The notes below the pieces were generated by a model. It was not told the origin of the DNA. It searched no databases and saw only the letters and a program-made list of their open reading frames with translations. A DNA stretch of 64,000 nucleotides from Protonemura montana. Its lineage: Eukaryota; Arthropoda; Insecta; Plecoptera; Nemouridae. This document shows, piece by piece, positions 1-12,960 of this stretch. The stretch is taken from assembly GCA_947568835.1 (NCBI GenBank), contig CANOQG010000006.1, positions 62,001 to 126,000 on the forward strand, in the 5' to 3' direction. Made by a program: the position numbers and the translations under genes. Numbering within the stretch: position 1 is the first letter of the stretch; each line of letters starts with the position of its first letter.

Positions 1-3000
1 CTGCCCTATGTCCTTCCCTATGTCCTGTCCTATGTCCTGCCCCATGTCCTGCCCCATGTCCTGCTCCATGTCCTCCCCCTGTCCTGCCCCATGTCCCATG
101 TCCTGCCCCATGTCCTGCCCCATGTCCTGTCCCATGTCCTGCCCTATGTCCTGTCCCATGTCCTGCCCCATGTCCTGCCCCATGTCCTGCCCTATGTCCT
201 GCCCCATGTCTTGCCCCATGTCCCATGTCCTGCCCCATGTCCTGCCCCATGTCCTGCCCCATGTCCTGCCCTATGTCCTGCCCCATGTCCTGCCCCATTT
301 TCTGCTCCATGTTCCACCCCATGTCCTGCCCCATGTCCCATGTCATGCCCCATGTCCTGCCCCATGTCCTGCCCCATGTCCTGTCCCATGTCCTGCTCCA
401 TGTCCTGCCCCATTTCTTACCTCATGTCCCATGTCCTGCCTCATGTCCTGCCCCATGTCCTGCCCCATATCCTGCCCCATGTCCTGCCCCATGTCCTGCC
501 CCATGTCCTGTCCCATGTCCTGCCCAATGTCCTGCCCCATGTCCTGCTCCATGTCCTTCCCTATGTCCTGCCCCATGTCCTGCCCCATGTCCTGCCCTAT
601 GTCCTGTCCCATGTCCTGTCCCATGTCCTGCCCCATGTCCTGCCCCATGTCCTTCCCTATGTCCTGTCCCATGTCCTGCCCCATGTCCTGCCCCATGTCC
701 TGCTCCATGTCCTCCCCCTGTCCTGCCTCATGTCCCATGTCCTGCCCCGTGTCCTGCCCAATGTCCTGCCCCATGTCCTGCCCTATGTCCTGTCCCATGT
801 CCTGCCCCATGTCCTGCCCCATGTCCTGCCCCATGTCCTGCCCCATGTCTTTCCCCATGTCCCATGTCCTGCCCCATGTCCTGCCCCATGTCCTGCCCCA
901 TGTCCTGCCCCATGTCCTGTCCCATGTCCTGCCTCATGTCCTGCCCCATGTCCTGCCCCATGTCCTGCCCCATGTTTTGCCCCATGTCCTGCCCCATGTC
1001 CTGCCCTATGTCCTGTCCCATGTCCTGCCCCATGTCCTGCCCCATGTCCTGTCCCATGTCCTGCCTCATGTCCTGCCCCATGTCCTGCCCCATGTCCTGC
1101 CCCATGTTTTGCCCCATGTCCTGCCCCATGTCCTGCCCTATGTCCTGTCCCATGTCCTGCCCCATGTCCTGCCCCATGTCCTGCCCCATGTCCTGCCCCA
1201 TGTCCCATGTCCTGCCCCATGGCCTGCCCTTTGTCCTGTCCCATTTCCTGCCCCATGTCCTGCCCCATGTCCTGCCCCATGTCCTGCCCCATGTCCTGCC
1301 CCATGTTCTGCCCCATGTCCTGCCCTATGTCTTGCCCCATGTCCCATGTCCTGCCCCATGTCCTGCCCCATGTCCTGCCCTATGTCCTTCCCTATGTCCT
1401 GTCCTATGTCCTGCCCCATGTCCTGCCCCATGTCCTGCTCCATGTCCTCCCCCTGTCCTGCCCCATGTCCCATGTCCTGCCCCATGTCCTGCCCCATGTC
1501 CTGTCCCATGTCCTGCCCTATGTCCTGTCCCATGTCCTGCCCCATGTCCTGCCCCATGTCCTGCCCTATGTCCTGCCCCATGTCTTGCCCCATGTCCCAT
1601 GTCCTGCCCCATGTCCTGCCCCATGTCCTGCCCCATGTCCTGCCCTATGTCCTGCCCCATGTCCTGCCCCATTTTCTGCTCCATGTTCCACCCCATGTCC
1701 TGCCCCATGTCCCATGTCATGCCCCATGTCCTGCCCCATGTCCTGCCCCATGTCCTGTCCCATGTCCTGCTCCATGTCCTGCCCCATTTCTTACCTCATG
1801 TCCCATGTCCTGCCTCATGTCCTGCCCCATGTCCTGCCCCATATCCTGCCCCATGTCCTGCCCCATGTCCTGCCCCATGTCCTGTCCCATGTCCTGCCCA
1901 ATGTCCTGCCCCATGTCCTGCTCCATGTCCTTCCCCATGTCCTGCCCCATGTCCTGCCCTATGTCCTGCCCCATGTCCTGCCCCATGTCCTGCCCCATGT
2001 CCTGCCCTATGTCCTGCCCCATGTCCTGCCCCATGTCCTGCCCCATGTCCTGTCCCATGTCATGTCCCATGTCCTGCTCCATGTCCTGCCCCATGTCCTG
2101 CCCCATGTCCTGCCCTATGTCCTGCCCCATGTCCTGCCCCATGTCCTGCCACATGTCCTGCCCCATGTCCTGCCCCATGTCCTGCCCCATGTCCCATGTC
2201 CTGCCCCATGTCCTGCCCCTTGTCCTGTCCCATTTCCTGCCCCATGTCCTACCCCTTGTCCTGCCCCATGTCCTGCCCCATGTCCTGCCCCATGTCCTGC
2301 CTCATGTCCTGCCCCATGTCTTGCCCCATGTCCCATGTCCTGCCCCATGTCCTGCCCCATGTCCTGCCCCATGTCCTGCCCTATGTCCTGTCTTATGTCC
2401 TGCCCCATGTAATGCCCCATGTCCTGCTCCATGTCCTCCCCCTGTCCTGCCCTATGTCTTATGTCCTGCCCCATGTCCTGACTCATGTCCTGCCCCATGT
2501 CCTTCCCTATGTCCTGTCCCATGTCCTGCCCCATTTCCTGCCCCATGTCCTGCTCCATGTCCTGCCCCATGTCCTGCCCCATGTCCCGCTCCTTGTCCTC
2601 CCCCTGTCCTGCCTCATGTCCCATGTCCTGCCCCGTGTCCTGCCCAATGTCCTGCCCCATGTCCTGCCCTATGTCCTGTCCCATGTCCTGCCCCATGTCC
2701 TGCCCCATGTCCTGCCCCATGTCCTGCCCCATGTCTTTCCCCATGTCCCATGTCCTGCCCCATGTCCTGCCCCATGTCCTGCCCCATGTCCTGCCCCATG
2801 TCCTGTCCCATGTCCTGCCTCATGTCCTGCCCCATGTCCTGCCCCATGTCCTGTCCCATGTTTTGCCCCATGTCCTGCCCCATGTCCTGCCCTATGTCCT
2901 GTCCCATGTCCTGCCCCATGTCCTGCCCCATGTCCTGTCCCATGTCCTGCCTCATGTCCTGCCCCATGTCCTGCCCCATGTCCTGCCCCATGTTTTGCCC

Positions 3001-3060
3001 CATGTCCTGCCCCATGTCCTGCCCTATGTCCTGTCCCATGTCCTGCCCCATGTCCTGCCC
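1..3060 (+). repeat. Higher-order block D1, copy 1
   Basis: This stretch of variant 12-mers recurs almost unchanged at 4641 (offset 4640) and 10238 (offset 10237). It contains two marker pairs ATTTTCTGCTCC-ATGTTCCACCCC at 297 and 1671. It also contains an internal repeat in which bases 1 to about 552 match 1375 to about 1926. Private differences from the other copies include a CCACATG unit near 2150 and CCCCTTG near 2253. The left end is cut by the window edge. Confidence 0.8.
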
Positions 3061-4640
3061 CATGTCCTGCCCCATGTCCCATGTCCTGCCCCATGTCCTG
3101 CCCCTTGTTCTGTCCCATTTCCTGCCCCATGTCCTGCCCCATGTCCTGCCCCATGTCCTGCCCCATGTCCTGCCCCATGTCCTGCCCCATGTCTTGCCCC
3201 ATGTCCCATGTCCTGCCCCATGTCCTGCCCCATGTCCTGCCCCATGTCCTGCCCTATGTCCTGTCCCATGTCCTGTCCCATGTCATGTCCCATGTCCTGC
3301 TCCATGTCCTGCCCCATGTCCTGCCCCATGTCCTGCCCTATGTCCTGCCCCATGTCCTGCCCCATGTCCTGCCCCATGTCCTGCTCCATGACCTGCCCCA
3401 TGTCCAATGTCCTGCCCCATGTCCTGCCCCATGTCCTGCCCCAAGTCCTGCCTCATGTCCTGCCCCATGTCCTGCCCCATGTCCTGCCCCATGTCCTGCC
3501 CCATGTCCTGCCCTATGTCCTGCCCCATGTCCTGCCCCATGTCCTGCCCTATGTCCTGTCCCATGTCCTGTCCCATGTCCTGCCCCATGTCCTGCCCCAT
3601 GTCCTTCCCTATGTCCTGTCCCATGTCCTGCCCCATGTCCTGCCCCATGTCCTGCTCCATGTCCTCCCCCTGTCCTGCCTCATGTCCCATGTCCTGCCCC
3701 GTGTCCTGCCCAATGTCCTGCCCCATGTCCTGCCCTATGTCCTGTCCCATGTCCTGCCCCATGTCCTGCCCCATGTCCTGCCCCATGTCCTGCCCCATGT
3801 CTTTCCCCATGTCCCATGTCCTGCCCCATGTCCTGCCCCATGTCCTGCCCCATGTCCTGCCCCATGTCCTGTCCCATGTCCTGCCTCATGTCCTGCCCCA
3901 TGTCCTGCCCCATAGCCTGGCCTATGTCCTGCCCCATGTCCTGTCCCATGTCCTGCCCCATGTCCTGCCCCATGTCCTGCCCCATGTCCTGCCCCATGTC
4001 CTGCCCCATGTCCTGTCCCATGTCATGTCCCATGTCCTGCTCCATGTCCTGCCCCATGTCCTGCCCCATGTCCTGCCCTATGTCAGGCCCCATGTCCTGC
4101 CCCATGTCCTGCCCCATGTCCTGCCCCATGTCCTGCCCTATGTCCTGCCCCATGTCCTGCCCCATGTCTTGCCCCATGTCCCATGTCCTGCCCCATGTCC
4201 TGCCCCATGTCCTACCCCATGTCCTGCCCTATGTCCTGTCTTATGTCCTGCCCCATGTCCTGCCCCATGTCCTGCTCCATGTCCTGCCCCATGTCCTGCT
4301 CCATGTCCCATGTCCTGCCCCATGTCCTGCCCCATGTCCTGTCCCATGTCCTGCCTCATGTCCTGCCCCATGTCCTGCCCCATGTCCTGCCCCATGTCCT
4401 GCCCCATGTCCTGTCCCATGTCCTGCCCCATGTCATGCCCCATGTCCTGCCCCATGTCCTGCCCCATGTCCCATGTCCTGCCCCATGGCCTGCCCTTTGT
4501 CCTGTCCCATTTCCTGCCCCATGTCCTGCCCCATGTCCTGCCCCATGTCCTGCCCCATGTCCTGCCCCATGTTCTGCCCCATGTCCTGCCCTATGTCTTG
4601 CCCCATGTCCCATGTCCTGCCCCATGTCCTGCCCCATGTC

Positions 4641-7600
4641 CTGCCCTATGTCCTTCCCTATGTCCTGTCCTATGTCCTGCCCCATGTCCTGCCCCATGTC
4701 CTGCTCCATGTCCTCCCCCTGTCCTGCCCCATATCCCATGTCCTGCCCCATGTCCTGCCCCATGTCCTGTCCCATGTCCTGCCCTATGTCCTGTCCCATG
4801 TCCTGCCCCATGTCCTGCCCCATGTCCTGCCCTATGTCCTGCCCCATGTCTTGCCCCATGTCCCATGTCCTGCCCCATGTCCTGCCCCATGTCCTGCCCC
4901 ATGTCCTGCCCTATGTCCTGCCCCATGTCCTGCCCCATTTTCTGCTCCATGTTCCACCCCATGTCCTGCCCCATGTCCCATGTCATGCCCCATGTCCTGC
5001 CCCATGTCCTGCCCCATGTCCTGTCCCATGTCCTGCTCCATGTCCTGCCCCATTTCTTACCTCATGTCCCATGTCCTGCCTCATGTCCTGCCCCATGTCC
5101 TGCCCCATATCCTGCCCCATGTCCTGCCCCATGTCCTGCCCCATGTCCTGTCCCATGTCCTGCCCAATGTCCTGCCCCATGTCCTGCTCCATGTCCTTCC
5201 CTATGTCCTGCCCCATGTCCTGCCCCATGTCCTGCCCTATGTCCTGTCCCATGTCCTGTCCCATGTCCTGCCCCATGTCCTGCCCCATGTCCTTCCCTAT
5301 GTCCTGTCCCATGTCCTGCCCCATGTCCTGCCCCATGTCCTGCTCCATGTCCTCCCCCTGTCCTGCCTCATGTCCCATGTCCTGCCCCGTGTCCTGCCCA
5401 ATGTCCTGCCCCATGTCCTGCCCTATGTCCTGTCCCATGTCCTGCCCCATGTCCTGCCCCATGTCCTGCCCCATGTCCTGCCCCATGTCTTTCCCCATGT
5501 CCCATGTCCTGCCCCATGTCCTGCCCCATGTCCTGCCCCATGTCCTGCCCCATGTCCTGTCCCATGTCCTGCCTCATGTCCTGCCCCATGTCCTGCCCCA
5601 TGTCCTGCCCCATGTTTTGCCCCATGTCCTGCCCCATGTCCTGCCCTATGTCCTGTCCCATGTCCTGCCCCATGTCCTGCCCCATGTCCTGTCCCATGTC
5701 CTGCCTCATGTCCTGCCCCATGTCCTGCCCCATGTCCTGCCCCATGTTTTGCCCCATGTCCTGCCCCATGTCCTGCCCTATGTCCTGTCCCATGTCCTGC
5801 CCCATGTCCTGCCCCATGTCCTGCCCCATGTCCTGCCCCATGTCCCATGTCCTGCCCCATGGCCTGCCCTTTGTCCTGTCCCATTTCCTGCCCCATGTCC
5901 TGCCCCATGTCCTGCCCCATGTCCTGCCCCATGTCCTGCCCCATGTTCTGCCCCATGTCCTGCCCTATGTCTTGCCCCATGTCCCATGTCCTGCCCCATG
6001 TCCTGCCCCATGTCCTGCCCTATGTCCTTCCCTATGTCCTGTCCTATGTCCTGCCCCATGTCCTGCCCCATGTCCTGCTCCATGTCCTCCCCCTGTCCTG
6101 CCCCATGTCCCATGTCCTGCCCCATGTCCTGCCCCATGTCCTGTCCCATGTCCTGCCCTATGTCCTGTCCCATGTCCTGCCCCATGTCCTGCCCCATGTC
6201 CTGCCCTATGTCCTGCCCCATGTCTTGCCCCATGTCCCATGTCCTGCCCCATGTCCTGCCCCATGTCCTGCCCCATGTCCTGCCCTATGTCCTGCCCCAT
6301 GTCCTGCCCCATTTTCTGCTCCATGTTCCACCCCATGTCCTGCCCCATGTCCCATGTCATGCCCCATGTCCTGCCCCATGTCCTGCCCCATGTCCTGTCC
6401 CATGTCCTGCTCCATGTCCTGCCCCATTTCTTACCTCATGTCCCATGTCCTGCCTCATGTCCTGCCCCATGTCCTGCCCCATATCCTGCCCCATGTCCTG
6501 CCCCATGTCCTGCCCCATGTCCTGTCCCATGTCCTGCCCAATGTCCTGCCCCATGTCCTGCTCCATGTCCTTCCCCATGTCCTGCCCCATGTCCTGCCCT
6601 ATGTCCTGCCCCATGTCCTGCCCCATGTCCTGCCCCATGTCCTGCCCTATGTCCTGCCCCATGTCCTGCCCCATGTCCTGCCCCATGTCCTGTCCCATGT
6701 CATGTCCCATGTCCTGCTCCATGTCCTGCCCCATGTCCTGCCCCATGTCCTGCCCTATGTCCTGCCCCATGTCCTGCCCCATGTCCTGCCCCATGTCCTG
6801 CCCCATGTCCTGCCCCATGTCCTGCCCCATGTCCCATGTCCTGCCCCATGTCCTGCCCCTTGTCCTGTCCCATTTCCTGCCCCATGTCCTACCCCATGTC
6901 CTGCCCCATGTCCTGCCCCATGTCCTGCCCCATGTCCTGCCTCATGTCCTGCCCCATGTCTTGCCCCATGTCCCATGTCCTGCCCCATGTCCTGCCCCAT
7001 GTCCTGCCCCATGTCCTGCCCTATGTCCTGTCTTATGTCCTGCCCCATGTAATGCCCCATGTCCTGCTCCATGTCCTCCCCCTGTCCTGCCCTATGTCTT
7101 ATGTCCTGCCCCATGTCCTGACTCATGTCCTGCCCCATGTCCTTCCCTATGTCCTGTCCCATGTCCTGCCCCATTTCCTGCCCCATGTCCTGCTCCATGT
7201 CCTGCCCCATGTCCTGCCCCATGTCCCGCTCCTTGTCCTCCCCCTGTCCTGCCTCATGTCCCATGTCCTGCCCCGTGTCCTGCCCAATGTCCTGCCCCAT
7301 GTCCTGCCCTATGTCCTGTCCCATGTCCTGCCCCATGTCCTGCCCCATGTCCTGCCCCATGTCCTGCCCCATGTCTTTCCCCATGTCCCATGTCCTGCCC
7401 CATGTCCTGCCCCATGTCCTGCCCCATGTCCTGCCCCATGTCCTGTCCCATGTCCTGCCTCATGTCCTGCCCCATGTCCTGCCCCATGTCCTGCCCCATG
7501 TTTTGCCCCATGTCCTGCCCCATGTCCTGCCCTATGTCCTGTCCCATGTCCTGCCCCATGTCCTGCCCCATGTCCTGTCCCATGTCCTGCCTCATGTCCT

Positions 7601-7700
7601 GCCCCATGTCCTGCCCCATGTCCTGCCCCATGTTTTGCCCCATGTCCTGCCCCATGTCCTGCCCTATGTCCTGTCCCATGTCCTGCCCCATGTCCTGCCC
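4641..7700 (+). repeat. Higher-order block D1, copy 2
   Basis: Matches 1-3060 at an offset of 4640 with scattered single-base changes. The match starts at the same CTGCCCTATGTCCTTCC motif and fades near 7700, where this copy carries one extra 12-bp unit and then enters a different variant order. The central part is also duplicated in tandem (see 5347-7232). Confidence 0.8.
5347..7232 (+). repeat. 1886-bp tandem duplication, left copy
   Basis: Bases 5347-7232 repeat directly at 7233-9118. Markers shift by exactly 1886 bp: the ATTTTCTGCTCC marker goes from 6311 to 8197 and the ATGTAATGCCCC unit from 7052 to 8938 (end of its TAA). The junction falls at a TCCTCCCCCTGTCC motif, present at both ends of the unit, so exchange between these similar motifs would explain the event. 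Confidence 0.75.
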
Positions 7701-9118
7701 CATGTCCTGCCCCATGTCCTGCCCCATGTCCCATGTCCTGCCCCATGGCCTGCCCTTTGTCCTGTCCCATTTCCTGCCCCATGTCCTGCCCCATGTCCTG
7801 CCCCATGTCCTGCCCCATGTCCTGCCCCATGTTCTGCCCCATGTCCTGCCCTATGTCTTGCCCCATGTCCCATGTCCTGCCCCATGTCCTGCCCCATGTC
7901 CTGCCCTATGTCCTTCCCTATGTCCTGTCCTATGTCCTGCCCCATGTCCTGCCCCATGTCCTGCTCCATGTCCTCCCCCTGTCCTGCCCCATGTCCCATG
8001 TCCTGCCCCATGTCCTGCCCCATGTCCTGTCCCATGTCCTGCCCTATGTCCTGTCCCATGTCCTGCCCCATGTCCTGCCCCATGTCCTGCCCTATGTCCT
8101 GCCCCATGTCTTGCCCCATGTCCCATGTCCTGCCCCATGTCCTGCCCCATGTCCTGCCCCATGTCCTGCCCTATGTCCTGCCCCATGTCCTGCCCCATTT
8201 TCTGCTCCATGTTCCACCCCATGTCCTGCCCCATGTCCCATGTCATGCCCCATGTCCTGCCCCATGTCCTGCCCCATGTCCTGTCCCATGTCCTGCTCCA
8301 TGTCCTGCCCCATTTCTTACCTCATGTCCCATGTCCTGCCTCATGTCCTGCCCCATGTCCTGCCCCATATCCTGCCCCATGTCCTGCCCCATGTCCTGCC
8401 CCATGTCCTGTCCCATGTCCTGCCCAATGTCCTGCCCCATGTCCTGCTCCATGTCCTTCCCCATGTCCTGCCCCATGTCCTGCCCTATGTCCTGCCCCAT
8501 GTCCTGCCCCATGTCCTGCCCCATGTCCTGCCCTATGTCCTGCCCCATGTCCTGCCCCATGTCCTGCCCCATGTCCTGTCCCATGTCATGTCCCATGTCC
8601 TGCTCCATGTCCTGCCCCATGTCCTGCCCCATGTCCTGCCCTATGTCCTGCCCCATGTCCTGCCCCATGTCCTGCCCCATGTCCTGCCCCATGTCCTGCC
8701 CCATGTCATGCCCCATGTCCCATGTCCTGCCCCATGTCCTGCCCCTTGTCCTGTCCCATTTCCTGCCCCATGTCCTACCCCATGTCCTGCCCCATGTCCT
8801 GCCCCATGTCCTGCCCCATGTCCTGCCTCATGTCCTGCCCCATGTCTTGCCCCATGTCCCATGTCCTGCCCCATGTCCTGCCCCATGTCCTGCCCCATGT
8901 CCTGCCCTATGTCCTGTCTTATGTCCTGCCCCATGTAATGCCCCATGTCCTGCTCCATGTCCTCCCCCTGTCCTGCCCTATGTCTTATGTCCTGCCCCAT
9001 GTCCTGCCTCATGTCCTGCCCCATGTCCTTCCCTATGTCCTGTCCCATGTCCTGCCCCATTTCCTGCCCCATGTCCTGCTCCATGTCCTGCCCCATGTCC
9101 TGCCCCATGTCCCGCTCC
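7233..9118 (+). repeat. 1886-bp tandem duplication, right copy
   Basis: Follows the left copy without a gap. Few differences are visible: a CATGCC unit near 8706 where the left copy has CCTGCC, and CTGCCTC near 9005 where the left copy has CTGACTC. The low divergence suggests a recent event compared with the general diversity of units in the array. Confidence 0.75.
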
Positions 9119-10237
9119 ATGTCCTCCCCCTGTCCTGCCTCATGTCCCATGTCCTGCCCCATGTCCTGCCCCATGTCCTGCCCCATGTCCTGCCCCATGT
9201 CCTGTCCCATGTCCAGCCCCATGTTTTGCCCCATGTCCTGTCCAATGTCCTGCCTTATGTCCTGCCCCATGTCCTGCCCCATGTCCTGCCCCATGTCCTG
9301 CCCCATGTCCTGCCCTATGTCCTGCCCCATGTCCTGCCCCATGTCCTGCCCTATGTCCTGTCCCATGTCCTGTCCCATGTCCTGCCCCATGTCCTGCCCC
9401 ATGTCCTTCCCAATGTCCTGTCCCATGTCCTGCCCGAAGTCCTGCCCCATGTCCTGCTCCATGTCCTGTCCCATGTCCTGCCCCATGTCCTGTCCCATGT
9501 CCTGCTCCATGTCCTGCCCCATGTCCTGCCCCATGTCCTGTCCCATGTCCTGCCCCATGTCCTGCCCCATGTCCTGCCCCATGTCCTGCCCCATGTCCTG
9601 CCCCATGTCCTGTCCCATGTCATGTCCCATGTCCTGCTCCATGTCCTGCCCCATGTCCTGCCCCATGTCCTGCCCTATGTCAGGCCCCATGTCCTGCCCC
9701 ATGTCCTGCCCCATGTCCTGCCCCATGTCCTGCCCTATGTCCTGCCCCATGTCCTGCCCCATGTCTTGCCCCATGTCCCATGTCCTGCCCCATGTCCTGC
9801 CCCATGTCCTACCCCATGTCCTGCCCTATGTCCTGTCTTATGTCCTGCCCCATGTCCTGCCCCATGTCCTGCTCCATGTCCTGCCCCATGTCCTGCTCCA
9901 TGTCCCATGTCCTGCCCCATGTCCTGCCCCATGTCCTGTCCCATGTCCTGCCTCATGTCCTGCCCCATGTCCTGCCCCATGTCCTGCCCCATGTCCTGCC
10001 CCATGTCCTGTCCCATGTCCTGCCCCATGTCATGCCCCATGTCCTGCCCCATGTCCTGCCCCATGTCCCATGTCCTGCCCCATGGCCTGCCCTTTGTCCT
10101 GTCCCATTTCCTGCCCCATGTCCTGCCCCATGTCCTGCCCCATGTCCTGCCCCATGTCCTGCCCCATGTTCTGCCCCATGTCCTGCCCTATGTCTTGCCC
10201 CATGTCCCATGTCCTGCCCCATGTCCTGCCCCATGTC

Positions 10238-12960
10238 CTGCCCTATGTCCTTCCCTATGTCCTGTCCTATGTCCTGCCCCATGTCCTGCCCCATGTCCTG
10301 CTCCATGTCCTCCCCCTGTCCTGCCCCATGTCCCATGTCCTGCCCCATGTCCTGCCCCATGTCCTGTCCCATGTCCTGCCCTATGTCCTGTCCCATGTCC
10401 TGCCCCATGTCCTGCCCCATGTCCTGCCCTATGTCCTGCCCCATGTCTTGCCCCATGTCCCATGTCCTGCCCCATGTCCTGCCCCATGTCCTGCCCCATG
10501 TCCTGCCCTATGTCCTGCCCCATGTCCTGCCCCATTTTCTGCTCCATGTTCCACCCCATGTCCTGCCCCATGTCCCATGTCATGCCCCATGTCCTGCCCC
10601 ATGTCCTGCCCCATGTCCTGTCCCATGTCCTGCTCCATGTCCTGCCCCATTTCTTACCTCATGTCCCACGTCCTGCCTCATGTCCTGCCCCATGTCCTGC
10701 CCCATATCCTGCCCCATGTCCTGCCCCATGTCCTGCCCCATGTCCTGTCCCATGTCCTGCCCAATGTCCTGCCCCATGTCCTGCTCCATGTCCTTCCCTA
10801 TGTCCTGCCCCATGTCCTGCCCCATGTCCTGCCCTATGTCCTGTCCCATGTCCTGTCCCATGTCCTGCCCCATGTCCTGCCCCATGTCCTTCCCTATGTC
10901 CTGTCCCATGTCCTGCCCCATGTCCTGCCCCATGTCCTGCTCCATGTCCTCCCCCTGTCCTGCCTCATGTCCCATGTCCTGCGCCGTGTCCTGCCCAATG
11001 TCCTGCCCCATGTCCTGCCCTATGTCCTGTCCCATGTCCTGCCCCATGTCCTGCCCCATGTCCTGCCCCATGTCCTGCCCCATGTCTTTCCCCATGTCCC
11101 ATGTCCTGCCCCATGTCCTGCCCCATGTCCTGCCCCATGTCCTGCCCCATGTCCTGTCCCATGTCCTGCCTCATGTCCTGCCCCATGTCCTGCCCCATGT
11201 CCTGCCCCATGTTTTGCCCCATGTCCTGCCCCATGTCCTGCCCTATGTCCTGTCCCATGTCCTGCCCCATGTCCTGCCCCATGTCCTGTCCCATGTCCTG
11301 CCTCATGTCCTGCCCCATGTCCTGCCCCATGTCCTGCCCCATGTTTTGCCCCATGTCCTGCCCCATGTCCTGCCCTATGTCCTGTCCCATGTCCTGCCCC
11401 ATGTCCTGCCCCATGTCCTGCCCCATGTCCTGCCCCATGTCCCATGTCCTGCCCCATGGCCTGCCCTTTGTCCTGTCCCATTTCCTGCCCCATGTCCTGC
11501 CCCATGTCCTGCCCCATGTCCTGCCCCATGTCCTGCCCCATGTTCTGCCCCATGTCCTGCCCTATGTCTTGCCCCATGTCCCATGTCCTGCCCCATGTCC
11601 TGCCCCATGTCCTGCCCTATGTCCTTCGCTATGTCCTGTCCTATGTCCTGCCCCATGTCCTGCCCCATGTCCTGCTCCATGTCCTCCCCCTGTCCTGCCC
11701 CATGTCCCATGTCCTGCCCCATGTCCTGCCCCATGTCCTGTCCCATGTCCTGCCCTATGTCCTGTCCCATGTCCTGCCCCATGTCCTGCCCCATGTCCTG
11801 CCCTATGTCCTGCCCCATGTCTTGCCCCATGTCCCATGTCCTGCCCCATGTCCTGCCCCATGTCCTGCCCCATGTCCTGCCCTATGTCCTGCCCCATGTC
11901 CTGCCCCATTTTCTGCTCCATGTTCCACCCCATGTCCTGCCCCATGTCCCATGTCATGCCCCATGTCCTGCCCCATGTCCTGCCCCATGTCCTGTCCCAT
12001 GTCCTGCTCCATGTCCTGCCCCATTTCTTACCTCATGTCCCATGTCCTGCCTCATGTCCTGCCCCATGTCCTGCCCCATATCCTGCCCCATGTCCTGCCC
12101 CATGTCCTGCCCCATGTCCTGTCCCATGTCCTGCCCAATGTCCTGCCCCATGTCCTGCTCCATGTCCTTCCCCATGTCCTGCCCCATGTCCTGCCCTATG
12201 TCCTGCCCCATGTCCTGCCCCATGTCCTGCCCCATGTCCTGCCCTATGTCCTGCCCCATGTCCTGCCCCATGTCCTGCCCCATGTCCTGTCCCATGTCAT
12301 GTCCCATGTCCTGCTCCATGTCCTGCCCCATGTCCTGCCCCATGTCCTGCCCTATGTCCTGCCCCATGTCCTGCCCCATGTCCTGCCCCATGTCCTGCCC
12401 CATGTCCTGCCCCATGTCCTGCCCCATGTCCCATGTCCTGCCCCATGTCCTGCCCCTTGTCCTGTCCCATTTCCTGCCCCATGTCCTACCCCATGTCCTG
12501 CCCCATGTCCTGCCCCATGTCCTGCCCCATGTCCTGCCTCATGTCCTGCCCCATGTCTTGCCCCATGTCCCATGTCCTGCCCCATGTCCTGCCCCATGTC
12601 CTGCCCCATGTCCTGCCCTATGTCCTGTCTTATGTCCTGCCCCATGTAATGCCCCATGTCCTGCTCCATGTCCTCCCCCTGTCCTGCCCTATGTCTTATG
12701 TCCTGCCCCATGTCCTGACTCATGTCCTGCCCCATGTCCTTCCCTATGTCCTGTCCCATGTCCTGCCCCATTTCCTGCCCCATGTCCTGCTCCATGTCCT
12801 GCCCCATGTCCTGCCCCATGTCCCGCTCCTTGTCCTCCCCCTGTCCTGCCTCATGTCCCATGTCCTGCCCCGTGTCCTGCCCAATGTCCTGCCCCATGTC
12901 CTGCCCTATGTCCTGTCCCATGTCCTGCCCCATGTCCTGCCCCATGTCCTGCCCCATGTC
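10238..12960 (+). repeat. Higher-order block D1, copy 3
   Basis: Matches copy 1 at an offset of 10237 and copy 2 at 5597. Private changes include CCCACGTCC near 10668, CTGCGCCGTG near 10981 and CTTCGCTATG near 11626. The match ends at about 12960, where copy 2 continues with the CTTTCCCC variant and this copy does not. The internal 1374-bp spacing of the ATTTTCTGCTCC markers (10534 and 11908) is kept, so that spacing predates the copying of the block. Confidence 0.78.

Noticed and set aside
225..7052. Open frame of 2,275 codons
   Set aside because: Repeat translation with mixed tetrapeptides; it ends at the TAA of the recurring ATGTAATGCCCC marker.
8641..9774. Minus-strand Met-Gly-Gln-Asp repeat protein
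   Set aside because: Reverse complement of the same satellite. Equivalent frames occur throughout the array with no start context, terminator or partner gene.
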